A stretch of DNA of 11,736 nt, from the NCBI GenBank assembly GCA_028819835.1, contig JAPPKR010000116.1, forward strand, positions 1-11,736, read 5' to 3'. The stretch is from a bacterium. GTDB lineage: Bacteria; Actinomycetota; Acidimicrobiia; UBA5794; ZC4RG35. The notes beneath the pieces were generated by a model, which had not been told where the DNA came from, made no database searches, and saw only the letters and a list, made by a program, of their open reading frames with translations. Positions 1-7,765 of the stretch are shown here, piece by piece. Every line of letters begins with the position of its first letter. Within the stretch, counting starts at the first letter, position 1. The position numbers were made by a program, and so were the translations under genes.

Positions 1-1691
1 TCGAGGGAGAGCTCATAGCTCTGACCGACGTAGCGCATCTCAGCGTAACGTCGAACCTGGACATCCTCCTCCTTGACGCCTTCACGCCCAAGTAAGTCAC
101 GGCCCTCTTCTTCCAGCTCTTGAAAAAGCCCTTCGATGATCGCCAGATCAAGTCTTTCGACGTTCTGCAGAACCGTTCTCGAAAAGTCGTGCTTCAGATC
201 AGTCACGAGCAGTCCCAATGCCGAGAAGATGCCAGGGCTAAGCGGCACGATGGTGTGAGAGAATCCGAGTTCGATGGCGATTCTTCCACTGTGCACGGGA
301 CCGGCTCCACCGAAGGCGACAAGAGCGAATTCGCGCGGGTCATATCCACGTTGTATGGAGATCAACCTCAGGGCATTCACCATTGCGGCATTGGCAATCT
401 CCAAGATTCCATAGGCTGCATCGATTAGATCCATGCCTAACCGGGATGCCAATCCTTCGATCGCCTCCGTAGCCTTCTCGCCGTCGAGCTCGATCTCGCC
501 GCCGAGGAAGTACCCGGGGTTCAGCCGTCCGAGGACGAGGTTGGCATCAGTCACCGTCGGCTCCAGGCCGCCCCAGCCGTAGCACGCTGGGCCCGGATCA
601 GCGCCAGCACTTCTCGGCCCCACCCTCAGTGCTCCGCCTGAATCCACCCAGGCGATTGATCCACCTCCGGCTCCGATCTCAACCAGGTCAATGACAGGAG
701 TGCGAATCGGATAGCCAGAACCGCGACCACTCCCCATTCCTGGTCGGGCGGTTGCGCCCACCTCGTAATCCTTTGTCACGTTCGGTACGCCATCCAGAAT
801 CAGGCCGACTTTTGCCGTGGTCCCGCCCATATCCAGCGAGATCATGTTGCTGAACCCGAGCGACTCTCCGAGGTAGGTCGCCGCCATGACTCCGGCGGCG
901 GGCCCCGACTCCACCATGAATACCGGCTTCTCGGCCGCGACCTCGAACGTCTGCAGTCCCCCATTGCTTTGCATCACAAGAAGCTCACCTGTCATGCCTT
1001 CAGCTCGAAGGCGACTCTCGATACTCTCAAGATATCGGGAAACGACTGGGCGAATGCCAGCATTGATCGTTGTGGTGCTGGCGCGGAAATACTCCCGAAA
1101 TTCTGGTGCCACCTCGCTCGAAAGCGAGACGGCTGTCTCTGGAAGCATGGACCGTAGTATTTCGCCGACGGTTACCTCATGAACTGGATTGATATGTGCA
1201 TGCAGAAGACACACAGCGATTGACTCGACTTCCTCCTCCTTTATCTTTCGGGCCACTGATTTGACATCTTCCACATGAATTGGAACGACAACATTGCCCG
1301 AGGCATCGAGGCGCTCTCGTATCTCAAAACACAAATAGCGCGGTACCAGGGGTCGAAGTTTCTCAAACCCAAGGTCATACAGTACGGGGCGATTCTGCCG
1401 TCCAATCTCAAGCATGTCCCTGAATCCATCCGTCGTGATAAACGCAGATCTCGCCAGACTGTTCTCAATAATTGCATTGGTGGCAACAGTCGTACCATGA
1501 ACTAGATATGCCATAGAACTTGGGTCCAGCTCATTGCGTTCCAATATCCGATTGGTGGCCTGCAGAAAGCCAATCGATGGATCACGAGGAGTGGAAGTGA
1601 CCTTGTCGATGAAAATCTCGCCAGTTGCTTCGTTGATCACCGTTGCATCTGTGAACGTGCCACCAATGTCAATGCCAATCCGGCTTGTCAT
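1..1691 (-). CDS. hyuA: Hydantoinase/oxoprolinase subunit A (HyuA), C-terminus cut by window edge
   Basis: The frame is open from an ATG at 1691 to the left edge (563 codons plus two bases), so about 120-130 C-terminal residues of a usual ~690-residue HyuA are missing. HyuA is the ATP-binding, actin-fold half of ATP-dependent hydantoinases, 5-oxoprolinases and related carboxylases. Visible landmarks: N-terminal phosphate loop GIDIGGTFTDA (6-16), GTTVATNA (66-73), SNGG (242-245), ESGPAAG (261-267), second phosphate loop DMGGTTAK (287-294), EIGAGGGSIAW (338-348), GPRSAGADPGPACYG (358-372), FGGAGPVH (460-467) and the late motif MRYVGQSYEL (552-561). No internal stop or frameshift is seen. It is the last visible gene of the block, 49 bases after hyuB, with purine-rich GGGAG and AAGG stretches before the ATG. 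The pair clearly belongs to this superfamily. Whether the substrate is a hydantoin, an oxoproline, a lactam or a carboxylation substrate cannot be told from sequence. Confidence 0.95.
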   Translation of the reverse strand, partial: MTSRIGIDIGGTFTDATVINEATGEIFIDKVTSTPRDPSIGFLQATNRILERNELDPSSMAYLVHGTTVATNAIIENSLARSAFITTDGFRDMLEIGRQNRPVLYDLGFEKLRPLVPRYLCFEIRERLDASGNVVVPIHVEDVKSVARKIKEEEVESIAVCLLHAHINPVHEVTVGEILRSMLPETAVSLSSEVAPEFREYFRASTTTINAGIRPVVSRYLESIESRLRAEGMTGELLVMQSNGGLQTFEVAAEKPVFMVESGPAAGVMAATYLGESLGFSNMISLDMGGTTAKVGLILDGVPNVTKDYEVGATARPGMGSGRGSGYPIRTPVIDLVEIGAGGGSIAWVDSGGALRVGPRSAGADPGPACYGWGGLEPTVTDANLVLGRLNPGYFLGGEIELDGEKATEAIEGLASRLGMDLIDAAYGILEIANAAMVNALRLISIQRGYDPREFALVAFGGAGPVHSGRIAIELGFSHTIVPLSPGIFSALGLLVTDLKHDFSRTVLQNVERLDLAIIEGLFQELEEEGRDLLGREGVKEEDVQVRRYAEMRYVGQSYELSL

Positions 1692-1740
1692 GCTCGCCTT
1701 GCTCCCATCCAATCAGGTCGTGAAGGGCGCGGCTTTACTG

Positions 1741-3465
1741 CTAATCCACGCCATTGGAACCCCTAAGAACACGGGTCTGCTCTTCGTCTATGACCAGTTC
1801 CTTGGGATCAATGACCACGCGGTAGACCTCACGTGCTCTCTCGGCACTGACTTTTCCATCCCTTACGTCGGCAAGAACACTGACCGGATCCCTCTCACTT
1901 GGCGGGCCAAAGCCCCCGCCGCCACAGGTTCGGTAACTGACGAGGTCCCCTGGCTTCAACTGCAAAGTTGACTTAGCGCCGACCGTGCTGGTCTCGCCTT
2001 TCGAGACGAGAACGTACTCAGCCTTAGCTCCCGGAAGTCCTCCGAACAGCCCGTGTGGGCCCCAGCGATCCCGGTCAGCGAGGACTGTGAAGGACGCTTC
2101 GTGATCGGGAAAAAGATAGTCACGTCGTAGCCCAAGTCCCCCCCTGTGTCTTCCCGCACCTTCTGAGTTCTCTACCAACTCATAACGAACGATCCTGACG
2201 GGGTAACTCGATTCGGTCTCTTCGATTGGAGCGTTCTCGGTGTTCTTCCCATGGCATTGGACTGCGTCGGGACCGTCACTCTTGGCCCTACCCCCATAAC
2301 CGCCAGCAAGCGTCTCAAGGAAGCAGTAATACTCGCCGGTACGAGGGTCCTCCCCGCCAAAACCAGCATGGCAGATCATCCCCTCTGTACCTGCGGGAAT
2401 CATCTCAGGCAGTGCGGGAGACAACGCCTTGAATATGATGTCTGTAAGTCTCATCTGCGTTTCCCACCCCCCCACTACGGGAGCGGGATAAACGCAATTC
2501 ACGACGGACCCTGCTGGTGCGTTTATGCGTACCGCGCCGTAGAATCCCGCATTCACTGGCACATCGGGATCGGTCAATGCCTTGAGGACGTACGCACAGG
2601 TCGCGAACGTCATCGCGAACGTAGCGTTCACTGGCGCTTTCCGCTGACGATCCGAGCCATCGAAATCAAATAGCACACCGTCGTCATCGATGACAACCTT
2701 GACAGCAAGTCGAACAGGATCAGCCGTGTACCCGTCAGTATCCACGTAGCCCTCTGCCGTGAAAACGCCACGCGGAAGAGCTCCCACCTCGACTCGAATA
2801 CGCTGTTCCGTATAGGTCAGAAGCTGTTCGATCCCAGTCTCGACTACTTCAGGGCCGAAACGGTCCAGTAATGCCGTTAGCCTACGGATTCCAGCTTGAT
2901 TTGAGGCGATCTGGGCACGAAAGTCGCCCGCGACCTCCCGCTTCGAGCGTATCTGAGACAGAATGAGTTGGAAGATCTCGTCAACGACCTCTCCGTTACG
3001 CACCAATTTCAGAGGAGGGATGATCACCCCCTCCTGGAACACCTCAGTAAATGCTCCGATACTGGATGGAGCTCCCCCGCCGACGTCAACGTGATGGGCG
3101 ATGGTGGCTAGATATCCGAGTCGACGATTCTTGTACCACACCGGAGAGATGAGGGTTACATCGTTAAGGTGTCCTCCACCGATATAAGGGTGATTCAGGA
3201 CGATGCCATCGCCAGGTCCAATGTTGTCAGCACCGTATTCGCGGATGGCGTTGGGCACGACCTCGACGGCCGATCCAAGGTGGGTCGCCTGGGCGAACGA
3301 CTGAGCGACGACGCGAAGGTGCTCGTCATACAGGGCACATGAGAAATCGGCTCTCGTCTTGATGTTCGTGGAATACGCGCTACGCCTAACTGTGGCGCTC
3401 ATCTCTTCGGTGATCTCGAGCAGGGCATTTCGAATCACCTCAAACCGAATCGGGTCTAGCCTCAT
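1741..3465 (-). CDS. hyuB: Hydantoinase subunit B (HyuB)
   Basis: 574 residues, the normal length for stand-alone HyuB, the partner that acts with HyuA in ATP-dependent opening or carboxylation of amide and keto substrates. Family landmarks in order: N-terminal RRSAYSTNIKTRADFSCALYD (28-47), NHPYIGGGHLNDVTL (91-105), the likely metal site HHVDVGG followed by EVFQEGVIIPP (124-151), FDGSDRQRKAPVNAT (268-282), PAPVVGGWETQMRLTD (327-342), and the C-terminal GGGGFGPPSERDP with the usual helical tail VRDGKVSAERA (514-544). The ATG at 3465 overlaps the stop of the DUF4387 gene in an ATGA arrangement. No good Shine-Dalgarno sequence lies just upstream, so translation is probably coupled. The gene order is B then A in transcription, whereas many hyu clusters run A then B. 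Subunit identity is secure. Substrate is unknown. Confidence 0.95.
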   Translation of the reverse strand: MRLDPIRFEVIRNALLEITEEMSATVRRSAYSTNIKTRADFSCALYDEHLRVVAQSFAQATHLGSAVEVVPNAIREYGADNIGPGDGIVLNHPYIGGGHLNDVTLISPVWYKNRRLGYLATIAHHVDVGGGAPSSIGAFTEVFQEGVIIPPLKLVRNGEVVDEIFQLILSQIRSKREVAGDFRAQIASNQAGIRRLTALLDRFGPEVVETGIEQLLTYTEQRIRVEVGALPRGVFTAEGYVDTDGYTADPVRLAVKVVIDDDGVLFDFDGSDRQRKAPVNATFAMTFATCAYVLKALTDPDVPVNAGFYGAVRINAPAGSVVNCVYPAPVVGGWETQMRLTDIIFKALSPALPEMIPAGTEGMICHAGFGGEDPRTGEYYCFLETLAGGYGGRAKSDGPDAVQCHGKNTENAPIEETESSYPVRIVRYELVENSEGAGRHRGGLGLRRDYLFPDHEASFTVLADRDRWGPHGLFGGLPGAKAEYVLVSKGETSTVGAKSTLQLKPGDLVSYRTCGGGGFGPPSERDPVSVLADVRDGKVSAERAREVYRVVIDPKELVIDEEQTRVLRGSNGVD

Positions 3466-3785
3466 ATGTCAGTAGGGATCTTCACTCCGAGGAGTGGAGC
3501 GTGTTGCTGACAACCGTACACGTCCCGATCCCTGGGGCTACCAGAAACCGCTGGTCGCACGATTGTGATCTTGAGGCCCCGAGCTGAATCGTGCCATCCA
3601 AGATTGATTACGTCGCTCTTGTCGATTCCGTAGCACCGCGAGACCAAAGAATCGGTAATGATGCCCGACATCTTCACTTGATTAAACGCCTCGGTGCTAT
3701 CAAAAAAAACATCAAGAGTCAGTAAATACGGCCCAGCATTTTTGCTTCTGAGGATGCTTGCGACCTCGCCCAGGGTCGTGCTCAT
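3462..3785 (-). CDS. DUF4387 family protein
   Basis: A small protein of 107 residues from the chosen ATG at 3785. The match to DUF4387 rests on LGEVASILRSKNAGPYLLTLDVFF near the start, the middle IITDSLVSRCYGI, and the C-terminal KITIVRPAVSGSPRDRDVYG followed by CQQHAPLL. DUF4387 has no established reaction. It usually sits directly beside AtuA-family (DUF1446) genes, exactly as here, which suggests the two work together. Start choice: an ATG at 3806 would add seven residues and overlap the upstream gene by 20 bases. The ATG at 3785 begins one base after the upstream TGA, has a GGGAG 11 bases before it and matches the family N-terminus. The 3' end overlaps hyuB by four bases (ATGA). A run of eight T on the coding strand encodes the middle of DVFFD (plus coordinates 3702-3709). 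The frame is intact there. Confidence 0.85.
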   Translation of the reverse strand: MSTTLGEVASILRSKNAGPYLLTLDVFFDSTEAFNQVKMSGIITDSLVSRCYGIDKSDVINLGWHDSARGLKITIVRPAVSGSPRDRDVYGCQQHAPLLGVKIPTDI

Positions 3786-3786
3786 A

Positions 3787-5151
3787 TCAGCTATAGCTCC
3801 CAACATCTAATTCAAAACATTCATCTGGCGAGTCAAGGGTCATCAAGTGATGCACGCTGAACTCATAGACCGGCCCGCACGATAGGGTTCCCGGCGCAAG
3901 AGGGTATGCCAAGTTAGCCGCAGTTGCCTTGATACCAGGATACTTGAAGTGGTCGATCGACGACCGGACGAAGGCAACGATGGTATCTGCCAGCGTTTGC
4001 GACCCAGCGACAACCCTGATCAGGAGGCCTACCTCGTGAGCGGGGATTGGGGTGGGTTCTAGATGTCCCATCACTCCATCTCGCCCATACACTACAAAAT
4101 CGAGATCAAAGTCGTCACTAAACCGCCGGGCGGTAGTCTCGTGGACGGCGTCGAAGATCAAATCAATATTGGATATGAAATACGGATCTCGCGCGCCGGC
4201 AATGGTGATCGATCGATATCCACGCTGGGTGGCGCCCTCGATGAGCACTTCATACCGGTCACTCTCGCGCCATTCGCTCCCGGAGATGTTGACCCACCCA
4301 TCGTGGGCCTGCTCGAATTTACTGTTTCCCATCCAGACGTGCCCACCAGGCAAGTTCAATCTGGCTGGGTCTGATTCCTCATAAAAGCTTTGGGCGGCGA
4401 CAGAACTGGGTGAGCAGACGGTGGAGCGTTTGGGCGAGCCGACCGTGAAGTGATCTTCCCTAATTATTCCCGTCATGGGCTCGGCGGCGCCATGGTCTGC
4501 CTCAGAACACATGGCACCACATTCGAGAATCTGACCCATGTGCCAAGCCAGGCCCTTGGGATAGCCTTCCCTAATCGCCAAAGAAGCAAAAATCGCGGCA
4601 TCGCAGCTTCGGCCAGCGATCACTAGATCTGGTTCGAGATCGAGTGCCTCCACTATCTGTTCGACACCCATTAGGCCGACTATGTGAGTCGTTTCTTCGA
4701 TCGTTTGGACGGAAAGTTGCTCCTCTGGCCCCAGACTTCTTATCTTGCCGGCACGTAGTTTTCGCTTGACGTAATCCTTGTGCAGTTCTGAACGAACGGT
4801 TGCGATGCGGAGGCTCCATCCACACTCACGAGCAATTTCGTGGGCGATGTCAAGCATCCATTCGACCCCAGAGTCAGACCCGGACGTTCCAGCGGAGCCG
4901 ATAACCACGGGAATGCGCCGTGAGCGGCTGGCAGTCAGAATCCTGCGCAGGTCGTCGGCCGTTGTGGATCGTGCTGCCTCCACAATGCCCCCACCCAGAT
5001 TGTGTGGACCATTGTCTGTTGAGCCTGCATCAATTCCTATGACGTGCGGGTTCAGAGCTAAGTTCATTTCGAAGCTGTCATCAGGGAATCCGAAACCCAG
5101 CATGCCCGTAGGGACTAGAGTCCGCAGCTCCCGACTTGCACTGTGGACCAT
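3787..5151 (-). CDS. AtuA-family protein (DUF1446)
   Basis: 454 residues, a full-length member of the family named after AtuA, which is needed for acyclic terpene (citronellol) use in Pseudomonas but whose chemistry is not established. Recognisable parts are the N-terminal LGFGFPDDSFE (18-28), GIDAGSTDNGPHNLGGG (39-55), the glycine/serine loop GSAGTSGSDSG (85-95), DLVIAGRSCDAAIFASLA (175-192) with HMGQILECGA shortly after, and RDPYFISNIDLIFDAV (321-336). No signal peptide or membrane segment is visible, so it should be cytoplasmic. The ATG at 5151 has a strong GGAGGAG about 4-7 bases upstream, the best ribosome site in the hyu half. This suggests it starts its own translation unit after the 146-base gap behind the permease. 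Next to DUF4387 and HyuBA it may help activate or present the HyuAB substrate. That is inference, and terpene use should not be assumed. Confidence 0.85.
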   Translation of the reverse strand: MVHSASRELRTLVPTGMLGFGFPDDSFEMNLALNPHVIGIDAGSTDNGPHNLGGGIVEAARSTTADDLRRILTASRSRRIPVVIGSAGTSGSDSGVEWMLDIAHEIARECGWSLRIATVRSELHKDYVKRKLRAGKIRSLGPEEQLSVQTIEETTHIVGLMGVEQIVEALDLEPDLVIAGRSCDAAIFASLAIREGYPKGLAWHMGQILECGAMCSEADHGAAEPMTGIIREDHFTVGSPKRSTVCSPSSVAAQSFYEESDPARLNLPGGHVWMGNSKFEQAHDGWVNISGSEWRESDRYEVLIEGATQRGYRSITIAGARDPYFISNIDLIFDAVHETTARRFSDDFDLDFVVYGRDGVMGHLEPTPIPAHEVGLLIRVVAGSQTLADTIVAFVRSSIDHFKYPGIKATAANLAYPLAPGTLSCGPVYEFSVHHLMTLDSPDECFELDVGSYS

Positions 5152-5297
5152 TTCTCTCCTCCGCCGATCCGCACGCCGGCTTTGGTGTGCCAGTTACTAT
5201 AGAAAGCTCTTCGGAAGTGAGTGGGGAGTGCGCCATTGGCCTTTCCGCTTGGGGGAGGGCCACGGACTCCCACACCTCAGCAGTAGTAGCTACGAAC
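5152..5297 (-). other. 146-base gap between transport genes and AtuA-HyuA genes, with imperfect hairpin
   Basis: This is the largest gap inside the minus-strand block. It contains a nested imperfect inverted repeat: GTGGGGAGT at 5221-5229 against ACTCCCAC at 5266-5273, and inside it TGGCC at 5237-5241 against GGCCA at 5258-5262. No T-tract follows on the minus strand, so it is not a classical intrinsic terminator. It could be an RNA-processing or attenuation element, or chance. Further along the minus strand a TATAGT resembles a -10 box, but no convincing -35 hexamer lies 16-18 bases before it. The Shine-Dalgarno GGAGGAG of the AtuA gene ends the gap. Confidence 0.3.
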
Positions 5298-6116
5298 CTA
5301 GTCCTTGTCCAACCGGGCTTCGGGCCAGCGTAAAGTGGCTTTCTCGATCCAGCCGATCACGTGGAAGAAGACGATGCCGGCCAGGGATGAGAGCGCGATC
5401 GCCGCGAACATCAACCTGGTGTCGATCCGGTAGCTTGCCTGAACGATGACATAACCAATGCCCCGGTCGGCGCCGGTGAATTCCGCCACTATCGAGCCGA
5501 TCACTGACAGGGTGGCCGCTACCCGCAGTCCGGCGAATACGTACGGAAGTGAGCTTGGCAGCCGCAGCCTCCAGAATATCGAAGCCTTCCGCGCCGAAAG
5601 TACGTTCATCAGTTCCATCGCCTGGTTGCTCACCGCTCGCAGCCCGCGTGTCGTGTTGACCAGGACCGGGAAGAAGCAGATTATCGCTGCGATTATCACC
5701 TTGGGAACGAGCGTGTACCCGAACCAGATTGTGAGCAGCGGCGCTATTGCAACAATCGGGATGGTTTGGAGAACTATGGCCCAGGGAAACGCGGCGCGCT
5801 CGACTACCCGGACATGCACGAACAAGACCGCGGTGACGAAGGCTGTGCCGCTTCCTATCAGGAAACCCAGCACCGCCTCAAGCATGGTCCATCCCAGATC
5901 AACAGCCAGCCAGGAACTTTCAGCAAGCAACTCCACCATTATCTCGGCGGGACTCGGAACGATGTAGGCGGGTACGTCTGCCGCCACTACCACGATCTGC
6001 CAGATGGCAACGGCGAGGAGGGCCAGAAGCGCGGCAGGGATGAATCGCTTCGACCTGGTGGCCCAACGCCCGTTGAAGTGGCCCGCCCTGATCGGTGTCC
6101 GCTCGCTGCGCTTCAA
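5298..6116 (-). CDS. ABC importer permease, SsuC/TauC type
   Basis: The inner-membrane channel of the importer, from the family serving sulfonate, nitrate and thiamine-precursor uptake. Hydrophobic segments include FIPAALLALLAVAIWQIVVV near residues 25-44 and several more to the C-terminus. The cytoplasmic EAA-type loop that contacts the ATPase lies around residues 167-197 (MELMNVLSARKASIFWRLRLP and following). The sequence VPSPAEI after the first membrane segment is typical. Start: an ATG exists at 6338, but it would add 74 hydrophilic residues lying entirely over the ATPase gene and without family resemblance. A TTG at 6116 forms a TTGA overlap with the ATPase stop and gives 272 residues, the usual family length. 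The family call is strong and the exact start less so. The gene ends in TAG at 5298. Confidence 0.88.
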   Translation of the reverse strand: MKRSERTPIRAGHFNGRWATRSKRFIPAALLALLAVAIWQIVVVAADVPAYIVPSPAEIMVELLAESSWLAVDLGWTMLEAVLGFLIGSGTAFVTAVLFVHVRVVERAAFPWAIVLQTIPIVAIAPLLTIWFGYTLVPKVIIAAIICFFPVLVNTTRGLRAVSNQAMELMNVLSARKASIFWRLRLPSSLPYVFAGLRVAATLSVIGSIVAEFTGADRGIGYVIVQASYRIDTRLMFAAIALSSLAGIVFFHVIGWIEKATLRWPEARLDKD

Positions 6117-6928
6117 GACTCGCCATCTGTTTCGAGAAGGGATCGCAGCCGACTCGCCAGAGATCCGAATGCAGGTTCGTAACGCAGTTCCAGTGGCCTG
6201 GGTCGCGTGAACGGGACGGAGGCCACGTGCATTATCCGACCCGGCCTCGGACTCAGCACCACCACCCGATCGGCGAGGAAAATAGCTTCCTGGATGCTGT
6301 GCGTGACGAAGAGCACGGTGGCTCGCGCCCTGGCCCACACGTCAAGCAGTTGAAGATTGAGACGGTCACGCGTGAACTCGTCGAGAGCCCCGAACGGCTC
6401 GTCCATCAGGAGAGTCGACGCCTCGTAAATCAACACCCGTGCCAGGGCGACCCGCGACTGCATCCCGCCCGACAGCTGCGCGGGATAGTGTTCTTCGAAT
6501 CCCGCCAAACCCACGTCCCTCATCAGCCGGCGAGCCAACTCCTCGGTTTGAGGTCCATGGGTTGGGTTTCGTCTTCCGAGGATCTTGTCCGGGAGAAGGA
6601 CGTTTCCCAGCGCCCGCAGCCACGGAAAGAGGACAGGGTCTTGAAAGACGAAGCCGAACTCGACATCGCGGCGCGCCTGTTCAGCGGTCTTGCCGTGCAC
6701 CGAGACCGTCCCGACCGTTGGTTCGAGCAAACCGGAGACAACCCGCAGCAAGGTGGACTTGCCGCATCCAGACGGCCCCACGATCGCCAGGAATTCTCCG
6801 GCCGGGATCTCTAGGCTCACATCCTCCAAGGCAGTGACCGGGTTGTCGCCGCCGAAGGTCACGCCAACCGATTCGAGCACTATGCCGGACCCGACATCGC
6901 GTGGGTTCATGACCCGAGGTTGGCTCAT
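6113..6928 (-). CDS. ABC importer ATPase, SsuB/TauB type
   Basis: The nucleotide-binding subunit that powers the importer, 271 residues from the ATG at 6928. All ABC motifs are present and intact: Walker A GPSGCGKST (51-59), Q-loop VFQDP with Gln96, signature LSGGMQSR (152-159), Walker B TLLMDEP (172-178), D-loop and the H-loop histidine in VTHSI (about 210). The closest family flavour is the nitrate/sulfonate/taurine group. The frame extends upstream to 6994, but the ATG at 6928 overlaps the last base of the phosphorylase stop (TAATG), fits family length and makes translational coupling likely. The 3' end overlaps the permease by four bases. No substrate information can be read from this subunit; the binding protein decides that. 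Confidence 0.93.
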   Translation of the reverse strand: MSQPRVMNPRDVGSGIVLESVGVTFGGDNPVTALEDVSLEIPAGEFLAIVGPSGCGKSTLLRVVSGLLEPTVGTVSVHGKTAEQARRDVEFGFVFQDPVLFPWLRALGNVLLPDKILGRRNPTHGPQTEELARRLMRDVGLAGFEEHYPAQLSGGMQSRVALARVLIYEASTLLMDEPFGALDEFTRDRLNLQLLDVWARARATVLFVTHSIQEAIFLADRVVVLSPRPGRIMHVASVPFTRPRPLELRYEPAFGSLASRLRSLLETDGES

Positions 6929-7707
6929 TACGTGATTCGCTTGGCCTCGTACTTTCGGATTCCCTCCAGAGCAACATCGATGGCGTTGTGCCAACCCTGG
7001 AAAAGGGCTTGATTGACACCCCCGTAATTTATTTCCTCCGGTGCCGTGTAGTTATACGACACCGCACAGACCGAGGCAGCCTTTAGACCGCGGAGGTGGG
7101 CAATGGTGAAAATCGCGGCGCTCTCCATCTCAATATTCAAAATCCTCTGTCTGATCCGGTTCTTTACGCGATCCCCGGTCTCGGCGTAGAAGGCATCCGC
7201 GGAGGCATTGATACCCACATAAAATCCGAAACCGCGTTCCGCGCTGAGCTCTTGGGCTGCCTCGATGAGGGCGGCGGTGAGAAAGTGATCAGCCACCGCG
7301 GGAAATCCATCGTCGACCAGAGCGGCGGTAGTGCCGTCCTCCCGCATCGAAGCGACGTTGATGAGGATGTCACCCTTGCGGATTCCCGGAACGAAAGCCG
7401 CGCTGCTCCCGACGCGGATGAAGTGAGAGACACCCACGTTCGCCAACTCCTCCACCGCAATCGCAGCCGACGGGCATCCGATGCCGGTCGACGTGCCGCT
7501 CACTCCGATGCCGTGATACTGGCCGGTGACGGTGCGATACTCCCTGTGGTGGGCGACCTCTGTCGGATCGTCCAGATGCTCGGCGATCAGCCGCGTCCGG
7601 CCCGGATCTCCGGGCAGCAACACGTAGTCAGCGACGTCTCCGGGCTTGACTCGGAGGTGATACTGCATCTTCCCCATATTCCCGGCCGTGTTGTCAAACA
7701 AGTCCAT
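6928..7707 (-). CDS. Nucleoside phosphorylase, uridine phosphorylase-like
   Basis: 259 residues (E. coli uridine phosphorylase Udp has 253). The family splits a nucleoside with phosphate into base and pentose-1-phosphate. Residues matching Udp by position: His17 (Udp His8), the phosphate loop LPGDPGR with Gly33/Arg37 (Gly26/Arg30), Arg55 in HREYR (Arg48), Arg98 and Ser101 in RVGSS (Arg91/Thr94), STGIGCPSAAIAVEEL (73-88), and the ribose-binding NIEMESA (191-197) with Met194 and Glu195 (Met197/Glu198). The stretch between INASADAFY and NIEMES is about 13 residues shorter than in Udp, and the Gln166/Arg168 pair that reads uracil there has no clear equivalent, so base preference is open. Start: the frame extends to a GTG at 7755, but the ATG at 7707 has AAAGGA six bases upstream and matches family length. 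The gene sits between the importer's binding protein and its ATPase, implying that it works on the imported compound. Confidence 0.88.
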   Translation of the reverse strand: MDLFDNTAGNMGKMQYHLRVKPGDVADYVLLPGDPGRTRLIAEHLDDPTEVAHHREYRTVTGQYHGIGVSGTSTGIGCPSAAIAVEELANVGVSHFIRVGSSAAFVPGIRKGDILINVASMREDGTTAALVDDGFPAVADHFLTAALIEAAQELSAERGFGFYVGINASADAFYAETGDRVKNRIRQRILNIEMESAAIFTIAHLRGLKAASVCAVSYNYTAPEEINYGGVNQALFQGWHNAIDVALEGIRKYEAKRIT

Positions 7708-7765
7708 GCTCGTCCTTTCTTGGAGATCGAAGGAAGGCTCTCCGAGAAGTGCCACCTCTTTAGGG

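Noticed and set aside
5298..6338. Permease starting at the ATG at 6338 (346 residues)
   Set aside because: The extra 74 residues lie wholly over the ATPase gene, are hydrophilic and Arg/Gly/Ser-rich, and do not resemble permease N-termini. The TTG at 6116 overlapping the ATPase stop gives normal family length.
6095..6814. Plus-strand open frame of 239 codons opposite the ATPase
   Set aside because: It is antisense to intact Walker A, signature and Walker B coding sequence, and its composition (Arg, Gln, His, Pro) is that of a shadow frame.
6929..6994. 22-residue N-terminal extension of the ATPase
   Set aside because: It overlaps the phosphorylase 3' end out of frame. The ATG at 6928 joins directly to the phosphorylase stop and fits ABC ATPase length.
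6928..7755. Phosphorylase starting at the GTG at 7755
   Set aside because: It adds 16 residues not expected for the family. The ATG at 7707 has a well-spaced AAAGGA.
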